This document shows, one piece after another, positions 14,830 through 22,040 of a stretch of DNA of 31,244 nucleotides. Source of the stretch: Chloroflexi bacterium UBA4730 (lineage in GTDB: Bacteria; Chloroflexota; Limnocylindria; P2-11E); NCBI GenBank assembly GCA_002404155.1, contig DHJC01000025.1:10262-41505 (forward strand), written 5' to 3'. Within the stretch, counting starts at the first letter, position 1, and the number at the start of each line of letters is the position of its first letter. A model generated the notes under the pieces. It did no database searches. It saw nothing but the letters and a program-made list of their open reading frames with translations, and was not told the origin of the DNA. The position numbers and the translations under genes are program-made.

Positions 14830-16419
14830 CTAGGCCCCGAGCTTCGCGGTCCTGACCTCGTCCACGTCGGCGAACATCCCGATCTGATCGCGCACGACGT
14901 CCGGCACCGGATCGTCCAAGGTGAGGATCATGAGCGCGTCGCCGCGGGGATGGCGCCGGCCGACCTGCATCGAGGAGATGTTCACGTCCGAGCCCCCGAG
15001 CAGCGTGCCGACGCGGCCGACGAGGCCGGGCTTGTCCTGGTGCTTCGTCAGGAGGAGGTGCCCGTCGATGGGGACGTCGACCCAGAAGCCGTCGATATAC
15101 ACGATCCGCGGCTCGCCGCCGACGATCGTGCCGCCCACCGTCGTGCCGCCGACCGCGACCTCGAGGAGGCTCGGGTAGCGCGACTCCTCGGTCTCGCGCC
15201 GCTCGACGATGTCGAGACCGCGGGCCTTCGCCTCCGCCAGGGCGTTCACCAGATTCACCCGGCCGGCTTTGAACGTCTCGAGCAGGCCCTTTGCCGCGGC
15301 GGCGCGGAGGGCGGTCGGGTCCAGCTCCAAGAGCGCGCCGCGATAGGTCAAGGCCATCGCCTCGGGCCGCGCCGTGATGAGCTGGCCCGCCAAGGCACCG
15401 GCGCGCTCAGCGAGCCGGACCCAGTGCATCCCGGACTCGTCCGCCGGCGGGCGCGGCGCGTTCACCGCGTCACTCGGGACCTTTCCGTCGATGACGGCGA
15501 GCACCTGCTTCGCGACGTCGACGGCGACGTTCTGCTGTGCCTCGACCGTGGAGCCCGCGATGTGGGGCGTGAGGATCGTGCGCGGCGCGGTCCGGATCCG
15601 GGCGTCCGCCGGGATCGGCTCGGCCGGGAAGACGTCGAGCGCCGCGCCGCCGATGGTCCCGGCTTCGAGCGCGTCCGCGAGCGCGTCGAGGTCCACGATC
15701 TCCCCCCGCGCGCAGTTCACGAGGATGGCCGTCGGCTTCATCGACGCGAGCGCGGCCGCGCCGATGAGCCCCCGGGTCTTCTCGGTGAGCGGCGTGTGCA
15801 GCGAGATGACGTCCGCGTCACGGAGCAGCTGGTCGAGCTCGACGAGCTCCGCGCCGAGCGCCCGCGCGAGTCCGTCGGTCGCGAAAGGATCGTGGGCCAC
15901 GATCTTCATCTCGAATGCCGCCGCGCGGCGCGCGACGAGGCTACCGACCCGTCCGATGCCGACGAGTCCGAGGGTCTTGCCCCGGAGCTCGTGGCCCATG
16001 AGCTTGCTTCTCGTCCATTCGCCACGGCGGACGCTCGCGTCGGCGGCCACGACGTTCCGCATGAGCGAGAGGGCGAGGGTCAATGCGTGCTCGGCGGCGG
16101 CGTGCACGTTCCCGGTCGGTGCGTTCACCACGTACACGCCCCGCGCTGTGGCTGCGGGCACGTCGATGTTGTCGACGCCGACCCCGGCGCGCCCGACGAT
16201 CTGGAGCTGCGGTGCCTGGTCGAGGAGCGCGGCCGTCACCTTCGTCTCGCTCCGGACTAGCAGCGCGGTCGCGTCCACGAGCGCCGCCCTCAGCTCGTCC
16301 GGACCGTTCGGGGTGCGGACGTCGCAGCGCTCGCGGAGCAGCGCCAGCCCCTCGGGGGCCAGCGGGTCCGCGACGACGACGATCGGGCGGGTGCTGTTAG
16401 CGGCGGCCGGCGACGGCAT
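14830..16419 (-). CDS. serA: D-3-phosphoglycerate dehydrogenase (long form with ACT domain)
   Basis: 529 residues, cytoplasmic; it oxidises 3-phosphoglycerate to 3-phosphohydroxypyruvate with NAD, the first step of serine synthesis. The start at ATG 16419 gives MPSPAAANSTRPIVVVADPLAPEGL; the open frame upstream runs inside the aminotransferase. Substrate domain with VGRAGVGVDNIDVPAA, NAD loop LGLVGIGRVGSLVARR, HTPLTEKT, catalytic Arg in VNCARGEIVD, Glu in LDVFPAEP and His in TPHIAGST. From about residue 315 comes the intervening domain of type 1 enzymes (ending PRIVYIDGFWVDVP). A C-terminal ACT domain follows from about 455 (HLLLTKHQDKPGLVGRVGTLLG), the likely serine-sensing site. It overlaps the preceding aminotransferase by 23 bases, so the pair is one operon. 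Confidence 0.95.
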   Translation of the reverse strand: MPSPAAANSTRPIVVVADPLAPEGLALLRERCDVRTPNGPDELRAALVDATALLVRSETKVTAALLDQAPQLQIVGRAGVGVDNIDVPAATARGVYVVNAPTGNVHAAAEHALTLALSLMRNVVAADASVRRGEWTRSKLMGHELRGKTLGLVGIGRVGSLVARRAAAFEMKIVAHDPFATDGLARALGAELVELDQLLRDADVISLHTPLTEKTRGLIGAAALASMKPTAILVNCARGEIVDLDALADALEAGTIGGAALDVFPAEPIPADARIRTAPRTILTPHIAGSTVEAQQNVAVDVAKQVLAVIDGKVPSDAVNAPRPPADESGMHWVRLAERAGALAGQLITARPEAMALTYRGALLELDPTALRAAAAKGLLETFKAGRVNLVNALAEAKARGLDIVERRETEESRYPSLLEVAVGGTTVGGTIVGGEPRIVYIDGFWVDVPIDGHLLLTKHQDKPGLVGRVGTLLGGSDVNISSMQVGRRHPRGDALMILTLDDPVPDVVRDQIGMFADVDEVRTAKLGA

Positions 16420-17623
16420 CGGCGGGCTCGCGGCGAGCGGCACCGCGTACCGGCCTCGCCGGCGGTACGGACGTCTCCGCGTACGCACGCAGGACCGCGG
16501 AGATCGCCTGGCCCGGCTCGACCGGCTGATTGAGGTCCTTGAGCGCGGGCTCGAGTGCGCCGAAGAACGCGACCATGTCCTGGAGCGTCACGAAGCCCAT
16601 GTGGCCGACGCGCGCGATCTGCCCTTCGATGCGTCCTTGTCCACCGGCAATGACGGTGTCGTAATCATCGCGGAGGATCCGGATGAGGTTGCGCGGGTCG
16701 AGGCGCGTCGGCATCCGGAAGGCCGTCACGCACGGCGAGGCGTAGCGCTCGTCGCCGAAGATGCCGAGGTTGAGCGCCTGCAGCCCCCGACGCGTCGCGT
16801 ACGAGAGGTCGCGGTGACGCTTGATAATCGCCCCCTGCCCCTCTTCGGCCATCAGGCGCAGCGACTCCTGCAGCCCGATGAAGACGCTGACGGCCGGCGT
16901 GGCCGGCGTCGCGCCCTTCTCGAGCGAGGCCTTGTACGACTGCAGATCGAAGTAGAGCTTCGGGAGGTTCGAGCGCTCATACGCCTTCCAGGCCTTCTCG
17001 CTCATCGTCACCATGGCGACGCCGGGAGGCGCGCCCCAGGCCTTCTGCGACGCGGAAATGAGGACGTCGACGCCCCACTCGTCGATCATCAGATCGACCG
17101 CACCCGCACCCGACACGCTGTCGACGATGAGGAGCTTGCCCGATTCGCGGACGACCTCGGCGATCTCCTTGAGCGGGTTCAGCACGCCGGTCGAGGTCTC
17201 GTTGTGGGTGATGAGAACGGCCTTCGCGCCGTCCTTGCCCTTCTCCTTCGCGAGCTCCTCGCGGACGAGGTCGGGCTCGACGGCGCGGCCCCACGGGACA
17301 TCGACGCGGCGGGCCTCGACGCCGTACGCCTTGCACACCGCGGCGAAGCGCTCGCCGAACGCGCCGTTCACGAAGAGGAGGACGCGGTCGCCGCTCGAGA
17401 GCGTGTTCACGACCGCGGCTTCCATGCCCCCGGACCCCGAGACGGTGAGGAGGAAGACGTCGCCTTTGGTGTTGAGGAAGTCCTGGAGCGCCCGGGTCAG
17501 GCCGGCCATGAGAGCGGCGAACTCGGGCCCACGGTGGTTGATCATCGGCCGTGCCGATGCGTTGAGCACGGTCTGGGGGACAAACGTCGGACCAGGGATC
17601 CGCAGGTTCTGCGGCCTATACAT
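16397..17623 (-). CDS. Class V PLP aminotransferase (serine-pyruvate/phosphoserine type)
   Basis: 408 residues from the ATG at 17623, which has GGAGAGG upstream. Fold type I aminotransferase of the alanine-glyoxylate/soluble-hydrogenase-subunit group: NLRIPGPTFVP and RPMINHRGPEF at the start, GSGGMEAAVVNTL at the phosphate site, HNETSTGVLNPL, the PLP-binding DSVSGAG and the Schiff-base Lys in SASQKAWGAPPG (about residue 198). The last 30 residues are Ala/Pro/Arg-rich and lie partly over the serA start. Placement directly before serA suggests it supplies the transamination step of serine synthesis in place of a classical SerC. Alanine-glyoxylate or serine-glyoxylate activity cannot be excluded. 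It is divergent from rpe. Confidence 0.92.
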   Translation of the reverse strand: MYRPQNLRIPGPTFVPQTVLNASARPMINHRGPEFAALMAGLTRALQDFLNTKGDVFLLTVSGSGGMEAAVVNTLSSGDRVLLFVNGAFGERFAAVCKAYGVEARRVDVPWGRAVEPDLVREELAKEKGKDGAKAVLITHNETSTGVLNPLKEIAEVVRESGKLLIVDSVSGAGAVDLMIDEWGVDVLISASQKAWGAPPGVAMVTMSEKAWKAYERSNLPKLYFDLQSYKASLEKGATPATPAVSVFIGLQESLRLMAEEGQGAIIKRHRDLSYATRRGLQALNLGIFGDERYASPCVTAFRMPTRLDPRNLIRILRDDYDTVIAGGQGRIEGQIARVGHMGFVTLQDMVAFFGALEPALKDLNQPVEPGQAISAVLRAYAETSVPPARPVRGAARREPADAVAGRR

Positions 17624-17664
17624 ATGACAAATCCTCTCCGGATAAAGCGGGGGAAGCGACATCA

Positions 17665-17706
17665 ATGATGCCAGCCAGGATGCCTCGGGACAAGGGAACG
17701 CGCTGA
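17665..17706 (+). CDS. Possible 13-residue leader peptide before rpe
   Basis: An ATGATG start 11 bases after GGGGGAA opens a frame encoding MMPARMPRDKGTR and then TGA at 17704-17706. The TGA overlaps the proposed CTG first codon of rpe. It is the only frame with an ATG in the leader of rpe. It may serve to deliver terminating ribosomes to the rpe start. Short open frames arise by chance easily, so confidence is low. Confidence 0.3.
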   Translation: MMPARMPRDKGTR

Positions 17707-18365
17707 AGGCACCGAAGCTCGCGCCGTCCATCCTGTCGGCCGATTTCGGTCGATTGGCCGATGCCGCGGCCGCGGCGGAAGCCGGCGGCGCGGACTGGAT
17801 CCACGTGGACGTGATGGACGGCCACTTCGTGCCGAATCTCACATTTGGGCCGAAGATGGTCGCCGACCTGCGGAAGGCCACGCGACTGCCGCTGGACGTG
17901 CACCTGATGATCGAACGGCCGGAGGATTGGGTCGCGCGTTACGTGGAGGCCGGTGCCGCCTATGTCACCGTGCACATCGAGGCCACCCCCGACGCGGGTG
18001 GCACGCTCGCCTCGATCCGGCAGGCCGGCGCGCGCCCGGGGATCGCGCTCAACCCCGAGACGGACCCCTCGCGCCTCGTGCCATACCTCGACCGGGCCGA
18101 CCTCGTCCTGGTCATGAGCGTGCACCCCGGCTTCGGCGGCCAGTCCTTCATTCCGTCCGCCCTCGAGAAGGTGAGGGCCCTGCGCGCCGCGCTCGACGCG
18201 CGTGGCTCGAGCGCCGAGCTCGAGGTGGATGGCGGGATCAAGCCGGAGAACGCGAAGGACATCGCACGCGCGGGCGCGTCGGTCCTGGTGGCGGGCTCGG
18301 CGGTGTATCTCGATCCGGACGGGGTGAGCGCCGCGCTCGCAAAATTCAGGAACGCGGTCGCTTAG
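17703..18365 (+). CDS. rpe: Ribulose-phosphate 3-epimerase
   Basis: 220 residues, TIM barrel of the pentose phosphate pathway that interconverts ribulose 5-phosphate and xylulose 5-phosphate. Motifs: APSILSADFGRLADA at the start, HVDVMDGHFVPNLTFGP (metal-binding His and catalytic Asp), LDVHLMIERPEDW, VMSVHPGFGGQSFI and the second catalytic Asp in LEVDGGI followed by AGSAVY. The conserved APSILSAD begins at 17721, before the first ATG/GTG/TTG in frame (a TTG at 17754). The natural first codon is CTG 17703, preceded by AAGGG at six bases and overlapping a TGA; it gives exactly the usual family length. The 3' end overlaps the convergent metallopeptidase gene by four bases. Confidence 0.93.
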   Translation: MKAPKLAPSILSADFGRLADAAAAAEAGGADWIHVDVMDGHFVPNLTFGPKMVADLRKATRLPLDVHLMIERPEDWVARYVEAGAAYVTVHIEATPDAGGTLASIRQAGARPGIALNPETDPSRLVPYLDRADLVLVMSVHPGFGGQSFIPSALEKVRALRAALDARGSSAELEVDGGIKPENAKDIARAGASVLVAGSAVYLDPDGVSAALAKFRNAVA

Positions 18366-18730
18366 TCGGCGTCGCCCCGGCCGAGCTCCGCGAGGCGCGC
18401 GTCGCTGATGCCGAAGTGATGCGCGATCTCGTGCATCACCGTGTCGCGGACGATCTGGGCCTGGCGGCGTGGCGACGTGGACATCCGCTGGATCGGCGCG
18501 CGGTAGATGGAGATGCGGTCCGGCACGTACGGCTCGCCGAAGGCGCGCTCCGTGAGCGGCACTCCTTCGTAGAGCCCCAGGAGCTCCATGCCGTCGTTGA
18601 CCCGGCCGGGCTCGGGCTCGTCGTCGACGACGATCTCGACGTTCCGCATCCGCTGACCGAACTCAGCGGGCAGATCCATGAGCGCGCGCCGCACCAATCG
18701 GGCGAATCGTGCGCGGTCCAAGTTTGACAT
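18362..18730 (-). CDS. Zincin-like metallopeptidase family protein (DUF1025/MMP-like)
   Basis: 122 residues. The small minigluzincin-type family with motif HEIAHHFGISD: His100, Glu101 and His104 form HExxH, and Asp110 is the likely third zinc ligand (HExxHxxGxxD). Upstream are RFARLVRRALMDLPAEF, VVDDEP and the family's LGLYEGVPLTER and PDRISIYRAPI. No signal peptide, so it should act in the cytoplasm; physiological targets are unknown in this family. The ATG at 18730 follows a TAAAGT box at eight bases, a leaderless layout. It is convergent with rpe and divergent, over 22 bases only, from a response regulator gene. Confidence 0.88.
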   Translation of the reverse strand: MSNLDRARFARLVRRALMDLPAEFGQRMRNVEIVVDDEPEPGRVNDGMELLGLYEGVPLTERAFGEPYVPDRISIYRAPIQRMSTSPRRQAQIVRDTVMHEIAHHFGISDARLAELGRGDAD

Positions 18731-18752
18731 TTAGGACTACTTTACTGGCGCG
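18731..18752. promoter_or_regulatory. 22-base divergent promoter gap
   Basis: All control sequence between two divergent genes fits in 22 bases. On the minus strand TAAAGT (18739-18744) lies eight bases from the ATG at 18730. On the plus strand TACTTT (18738-18743) lies nine bases from the GTG at 18753. Neither side has a ribosome site. Both genes therefore look leaderless, and their -35 regions would lie in each other's coding sequence. Confidence 0.35.
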
Positions 18753-19145
18753 GTGGGCACGGGACGCGTCCTGGTCGTCGACGACGACCGCGATCTCTGC
18801 GATCTCCTCTCCGATTTCCTCGCGGAAGAGGGGTACGAGGTGACCCGCGCGTACGCCGGGCAGGACGCCATCGACGCCGCGCGCAGCAGCGTCCCGGACG
18901 CCATCCTTCTTGACCTGCTGCTTCCCGATGTCTCCGGTATCGCCGTCGGTCACGCTCTGCGCGCGGCCATCGGCACGGCCGACGTCCCGATCGTGATCAT
19001 CAGTGGAGACCGAGCGGCCCTCGCCCGCGGCACGCAGGAGATCAGCGCGCATTCGTTCCTCGAGAAGCCCTTCACCCTCGCGGCGGTAGAGGCCGCCGTG
19101 CTCGACGCGCTCGCGCGGGACAACGGCGCGCCGGGCGCGGCGTAG
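18753..19145 (+). CDS. Single-domain response regulator (REC)
   Basis: 130 residues, a receiver domain with no output domain. Acid pocket Asp10/Asp11 in VLVVDDDRD, phospho-acceptor Asp54 in ILLDLLLPDVSG, switch Ser84 in IVIISGD, and Lys105 in SFLEKPF. All residues needed for phosphorylation are present, so it is a competent phospho-relay or CheY/DivK-like switch. There is no histidine kinase in the window, so it is an orphan. It ends in a short Gly/Ala tail. GTG start at 18753, no ribosome site. It is convergent with a sigma factor gene. Confidence 0.9.
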   Translation: MGTGRVLVVDDDRDLCDLLSDFLAEEGYEVTRAYAGQDAIDAARSSVPDAILLDLLLPDVSGIAVGHALRAAIGTADVPIVIISGDRAALARGTQEISAHSFLEKPFTLAAVEAAVLDALARDNGAPGAA

Positions 19146-19150
19146 CCGGC

Positions 19151-19166
19151 GCCCGCAGCAGCGGGC
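19151..19166. terminator. Hairpin between convergent genes
   Basis: GCCCGC-AGCA-GCGGGC, a perfect six-base-pair stem in the 36-base gap between the response regulator and the sigma factor. No T run follows on either strand, so it is at best a GC-rich bidirectional terminator. Confidence 0.4.
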
Positions 19167-19181
19167 ATCGCCGTGGCGCGC

Positions 19182-19784
19182 TCAGGTGCACCGGGCGCGC
19201 ACGCGGCGCAGCGCTCGGGCGCGCAACCGGCAGACCCCTGACTCGCTCAGCCCGACCTGCGCCCCGATCTCTTTCAGGGTCAGCCCGCGCGCGAAGGACA
19301 GGACGAGAACCTTGCGCTCGCGCGGATCGATCTGGCGAAGCTCGCGCGCGACGTGCACCCATCGCCGGTCGCGACAGCGCGTACGCCCAGCGGCGGCTTC
19401 GCCGGCACCGGCCGAGCGCCATTCAGGCCGTTCGATGCCGGCCGCGACGCAGCGATCGAGCGAGACCTCGACGATCGGCTGCGGAAGGTCGGCATCGAGC
19501 TCGCGTGCTTCGCGGTAGGCACGTCGCGCCGAGCGGGTGAGGGGATCGCGCTCGCGCAGGGCATCGAGCACCTGGCCGCGGACCCGCCGCGCGGCGTACG
19601 CGCCGAACGGGGCGCCATTGTCGTCGCGGTACCGCCGCGCCGCCTGGACGAGCCCGACGACGCCCCAGGCGACGAGATCTTCACGGTCCGCGCCGCGGCA
19701 CCGCGGGTCGAGCGCGCGCGAAGCGACCGCTCTCGCGAATCCGAGGTGCGCGATGATGCGCTCGTCGCCAGGCTGAACGTCCAT
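19182..19784 (-). CDS. Sigma-70 family factor, FliA/SigF/WhiG-like
   Basis: 200 residues from the ATG at 19784, which has GGGGAG at a proper distance; the open frame extends further but without coding character. Region 2 is seen at about 35-85: ADREDLVAWGVVGLVQAARRYRDD, then FGAYAARRVRGQVLDALRERDPLTRSARR, the wording of flagellar/sporulation-type sigma factors. Region 4 is near the C terminus: DPRERKVLVLSFARGLTLKEIGAQVGLSESGVCRLRARALRR, with a clear helix-turn-helix. Region 3 is short and weak (about 100-135, Ala/Gly/Arg-rich). No flagellar or anti-sigma gene is nearby, so the regulon is unknown. It has its own near-consensus promoter and is divergent from an HD-domain gene. Confidence 0.88.
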   Translation of the reverse strand: MDVQPGDERIIAHLGFARAVASRALDPRCRGADREDLVAWGVVGLVQAARRYRDDNGAPFGAYAARRVRGQVLDALRERDPLTRSARRAYREARELDADLPQPIVEVSLDRCVAAGIERPEWRSAGAGEAAAGRTRCRDRRWVHVARELRQIDPRERKVLVLSFARGLTLKEIGAQVGLSESGVCRLRARALRRVRARCT

Positions 19785-19802
19785 TCTTCGCTCCCCGGCG
19801 GG

Positions 19803-19831
19803 ACCGTATCCAGTGGCCGACCCGGTGTCAA
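19803..19831 (-). promoter_or_regulatory. Housekeeping-type promoter of the sigma factor gene
   Basis: On the minus strand TTGACA (19831-19826, perfect -35) and TACGGT (19808-19803, half-consensus -10) are separated by exactly 17 bases. The expected start site near 19796 leaves a leader of about 12 bases that just includes the GGGGAG ribosome site. Confidence 0.55.
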
Positions 19832-19847
19832 TATCACAGCGACAGAC

Positions 19848-20363
19848 TTGTCCACAATTGCCGACGGCTACTTCGACCGGTATCGCTACCCCGGCTGGTT
19901 GCGGACCCACTCCGCGCTGGTCGGCGCGATCGCGACGCGGCTCGCCGAGGCCCATGCCGCGGCGGGAACGGATCTGGATGTTCGAATCGTCGCGCTCGGC
20001 GGGTATCTCCACGACATCGGCAAGAGTCCGCTCCTCGCCGGCGACGCTCGCGATCACACCATCCTCGGTCCGCTCGTCCTCGCGGCCGAAGGGCTGCCCG
20101 AGCTCGCCGAGCTGTCGCGACGGCATCCGGTGTACGCGCCGCGCGATCTGGCGACGGCACCGCGCACGCTCCCCGAGAAGATCGTCTACTACGCCGACCG
20201 CCGCGCCGGCCAGCGCGTGGTCACGTTGGAGGAGCGCATCGACGAGCAGCTCGCGCGGTTCCCCGAGCTCGCGCACCTGCGCGCGTCCGACCTCGTGATG
20301 GCGAAGGCAATCGAGGCCGAGGTCTTCCGGGGGATCGCGCTGCGGCCGGAGGACCTCACATGA
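19848..20363 (+). CDS. HD domain phosphohydrolase
   Basis: 171 residues from TTG 19848, the only usual start codon before the conserved region; upstream sequence in frame runs into the divergent sigma gene. Small HD-superfamily metal-dependent phosphohydrolase: His21 in RTHSALVGAIA, His55-Asp56 in GGYLHDIGKS, His70 in DHTILGPLVL, and a later PEKIVYYADRR with the final Asp. This order of ligands is the HDIG-like pattern of enzymes acting on nucleotides or phospho-signals; substrate unknown. It ends in an ATGA overlap with the amidohydrolase gene, so the two are co-translated. Confidence 0.87.
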   Translation: MSTIADGYFDRYRYPGWLRTHSALVGAIATRLAEAHAAAGTDLDVRIVALGGYLHDIGKSPLLAGDARDHTILGPLVLAAEGLPELAELSRRHPVYAPRDLATAPRTLPEKIVYYADRRAGQRVVTLEERIDEQLARFPELAHLRASDLVMAKAIEAEVFRGIALRPEDLT

Positions 20364-21571
20364 GCGTCGACCGCGTGCGGCTCGAGAAGCGGATCGGCGA
20401 GCTCTCCGCGATCGGCGGCAGCGGCACGAGCGTCACCCGGCTCGGGCTCAGCCCCGAGGAGCAGCGGGCGCGCGATCTCATCGGCGGCTGGCTCCGTGCG
20501 CGCGGGGCGACGGTGTGGCGCGATCCCGCCGCGAACGTCTACGGGCGCTTCGGGGGCGCTGGTCCGGCGATCCTCGTCGGCTCGCACATCGACTCCGTCC
20601 CCGAAGGCGGCCGGTTCGATGGCGCGCTCGGGGTGCTCTGCGCGGTCGAGGCCGTCGGCGCGCTGCTCGACGACGACGTCGGCTTCCGGCGGCCGGTCGA
20701 GGTGGTGGGCTGGTGCGACGAAGAGGGCGCCCGGTTCGGCATCGGCCTGTTCGGGTCGGGTGCCACGTTCGGCCGGCTGCCGGACGGCGCGGCGCAGCGC
20801 GCGGATCGCCTGGGCATCACGATCGCCCACGCGCTGCGCACGATCGGCGAGTCGGGCGATCCGACGACCGCGAAGCGCGAGCCGGGCGAGTTCGCGGCGT
20901 ACCTCGAGCTGCACATCGAGCAGGGACCGCGGCTGGCCGATGCGGGGATCCCGCTCGGGGTCGTCAGCGGCATCGTCGGGATCCTCCACGCCCGCGTCAC
21001 CGTGCGCGGTCGCCAGGATCACGCCGGCGCGACGATCATGACGGCGCGCGAGGACGCGCTCGCCGCAGCCGCGGAGATGGTGCTCGCGGTCGAGACCGCG
21101 GCACGCGCGCTTCCCGACGCCGTGGGCACGGTGGGGGAGATCAGCGTCCGTCCAGGCGCGAAGAACGTCGTTCCCGGCGAGTGCGTGTTCTCGCTCGACC
21201 TCCGCGCGCGGAACGAGCAGACCGTCGAGCAGCTGGCCCGTGACGTGCGCGCGGCGATCCGGCGCATCGGCGACGCGCGCGGCCTGCGGTCGACCCTCGA
21301 CGTCCTGTCGCGCGTGCCGGCCGTGCCGCTCGACCCGAAGCTGCGCGACCTCTTCCTGCGAAGCGCGCGCGCCGTCGGCGTCGAGGCGCCCGAGCTCTTC
21401 TCGGGCGCCGGCCACGACGCGGAGAATTCCCAGCTCGCCGGGGTGCCGACCGGGATGCTGTTCGTCCGCTCCACCGGCGGGAGCCACAACCCGAACGAGC
21501 TCGCCGCGCTGGACGATGCGGTCCTCGGTGCTCGGGCCCTGTCGCTCGCGCTCAAGGAGCTGGCGGGCTAG
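20360..21571 (+). CDS. M20 family Zn-dependent hydrolase (N-carbamoyl-L-amino acid hydrolase/allantoate amidohydrolase type)
   Basis: 403 residues, cytoplasmic. The AmaB/HyuC/AllC branch of M20 dimetal amidohydrolases: ligands in GSHIDSVPEGGRFDGALGV (His and Asp), the Glu pair in WCDEEGARFGIGLFGS, His in LELHIEQGPRLAD, and His in the closing STGGSHNPNE. The dimerisation part with VTVRGRQDHAGAT and an Arg/Asn set (SLDLRARNE) follows. It removes a carbamoyl or ureido group from amino acid or purine-derived substrates. The exact substrate cannot be chosen here, as no hydantoinase or allantoinase gene is adjacent. ATGA overlap with the HD gene upstream; a palindrome and a MerR gene follow. Confidence 0.9.
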   Translation: MSVDRVRLEKRIGELSAIGGSGTSVTRLGLSPEEQRARDLIGGWLRARGATVWRDPAANVYGRFGGAGPAILVGSHIDSVPEGGRFDGALGVLCAVEAVGALLDDDVGFRRPVEVVGWCDEEGARFGIGLFGSGATFGRLPDGAAQRADRLGITIAHALRTIGESGDPTTAKREPGEFAAYLELHIEQGPRLADAGIPLGVVSGIVGILHARVTVRGRQDHAGATIMTAREDALAAAAEMVLAVETAARALPDAVGTVGEISVRPGAKNVVPGECVFSLDLRARNEQTVEQLARDVRAAIRRIGDARGLRSTLDVLSRVPAVPLDPKLRDLFLRSARAVGVEAPELFSGAGHDAENSQLAGVPTGMLFVRSTGGSHNPNELAALDDAVLGARALSLALKELAG

Positions 21572-21585
21572 TATCGCGCGGGTCT

Positions 21586-21605
21586 GCCAGTTCACGTCAA
21601 CTGGC
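21586..21605. promoter_or_regulatory. Palindrome upstream of merR, candidate operator
   Basis: GCCAGTT and AACTGGC flank a six-base centre CACGTC: a perfect seven-base inverted repeat, 21 bases before the MerR-family GTG. The 20-base length suits a MerR dimer. It could also be a weak terminator hairpin of the preceding gene, but no T run follows. Confidence 0.5.
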
Positions 21606-21626
21606 GAAGCGGGGAGGCAAGCAAGC

Positions 21627-22040
21627 GTGGCGCGAGCGACCGTGCAGGACACCGGCACCGCGAGCTACCGCGTCGGCGAGCTTGCCGCGAAGCTCGGCGT
21701 GACCGAGCGGACGATCCGCTACTACGAGGAGCTCGGGCTGCTCGACTCGGTGAAGCGGCTCGACGGTGGCACCCGCGTCTACACCGACGACGACGTCCGT
21801 CGGCTGAAGTTCATCCGCAAGCTGAAGGTCCTCGGCCTGTCGCTGCAGGAGATGCACGAGCTCGAGGGGATGTACAAGACGCAGCGGAGCAATCGCACCG
21901 TGCTGCCGCGGCTCATCGAGCTGCTTGACGCGCACCTGGTGACCGTGGACGGCCGCATCGCCGAACTGCACGCGCTGCGTGACGAGATCCGCAGCTATCG
22001 CGAGCGCATGACGCAGCGACTGCTCGAGGCCGATCGATGA
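21627..22040 (+). CDS. MerR family transcriptional regulator
   Basis: 137 residues from the GTG at 21627, with GGGGAGG nine bases upstream. The MerR winged helix spans residues about 11-80: YRVGELAAKLGVTERTIRYYEELGLL, then TRVYTDDDVRRLKFIRKLKVLGLSLQEMHEL. It is followed by the antiparallel coiled-coil helix (LIELLDAHLVTVDGRIAELHALRDEIRSYRERM). There are no clustered Cys, so it is not a metal sensor of the classical type. It overlaps the thiolase gene as ATGA and heads the acyl-CoA operon, so its likely role is to control that operon in response to a CoA ester or related metabolite (inference). A perfect palindrome lies in its leader. Confidence 0.92.
   Translation: MARATVQDTGTASYRVGELAAKLGVTERTIRYYEELGLLDSVKRLDGGTRVYTDDDVRRLKFIRKLKVLGLSLQEMHELEGMYKTQRSNRTVLPRLIELLDAHLVTVDGRIAELHALRDEIRSYRERMTQRLLEADR

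Noticed and set aside
14817..14840. CTAG-flanked inverted repeat between the LLM gene and serA as a terminator
   Set aside because: The stem is short and imperfect, it includes both stop codons, and no T run follows.
17624..17702. Riboswitch in the rpe/aminotransferase divergent leader
   Set aside because: No match to glycine, SAM, THF or ZTP riboswitch core wording could be recognised in 79 bases, and no long stem was found.
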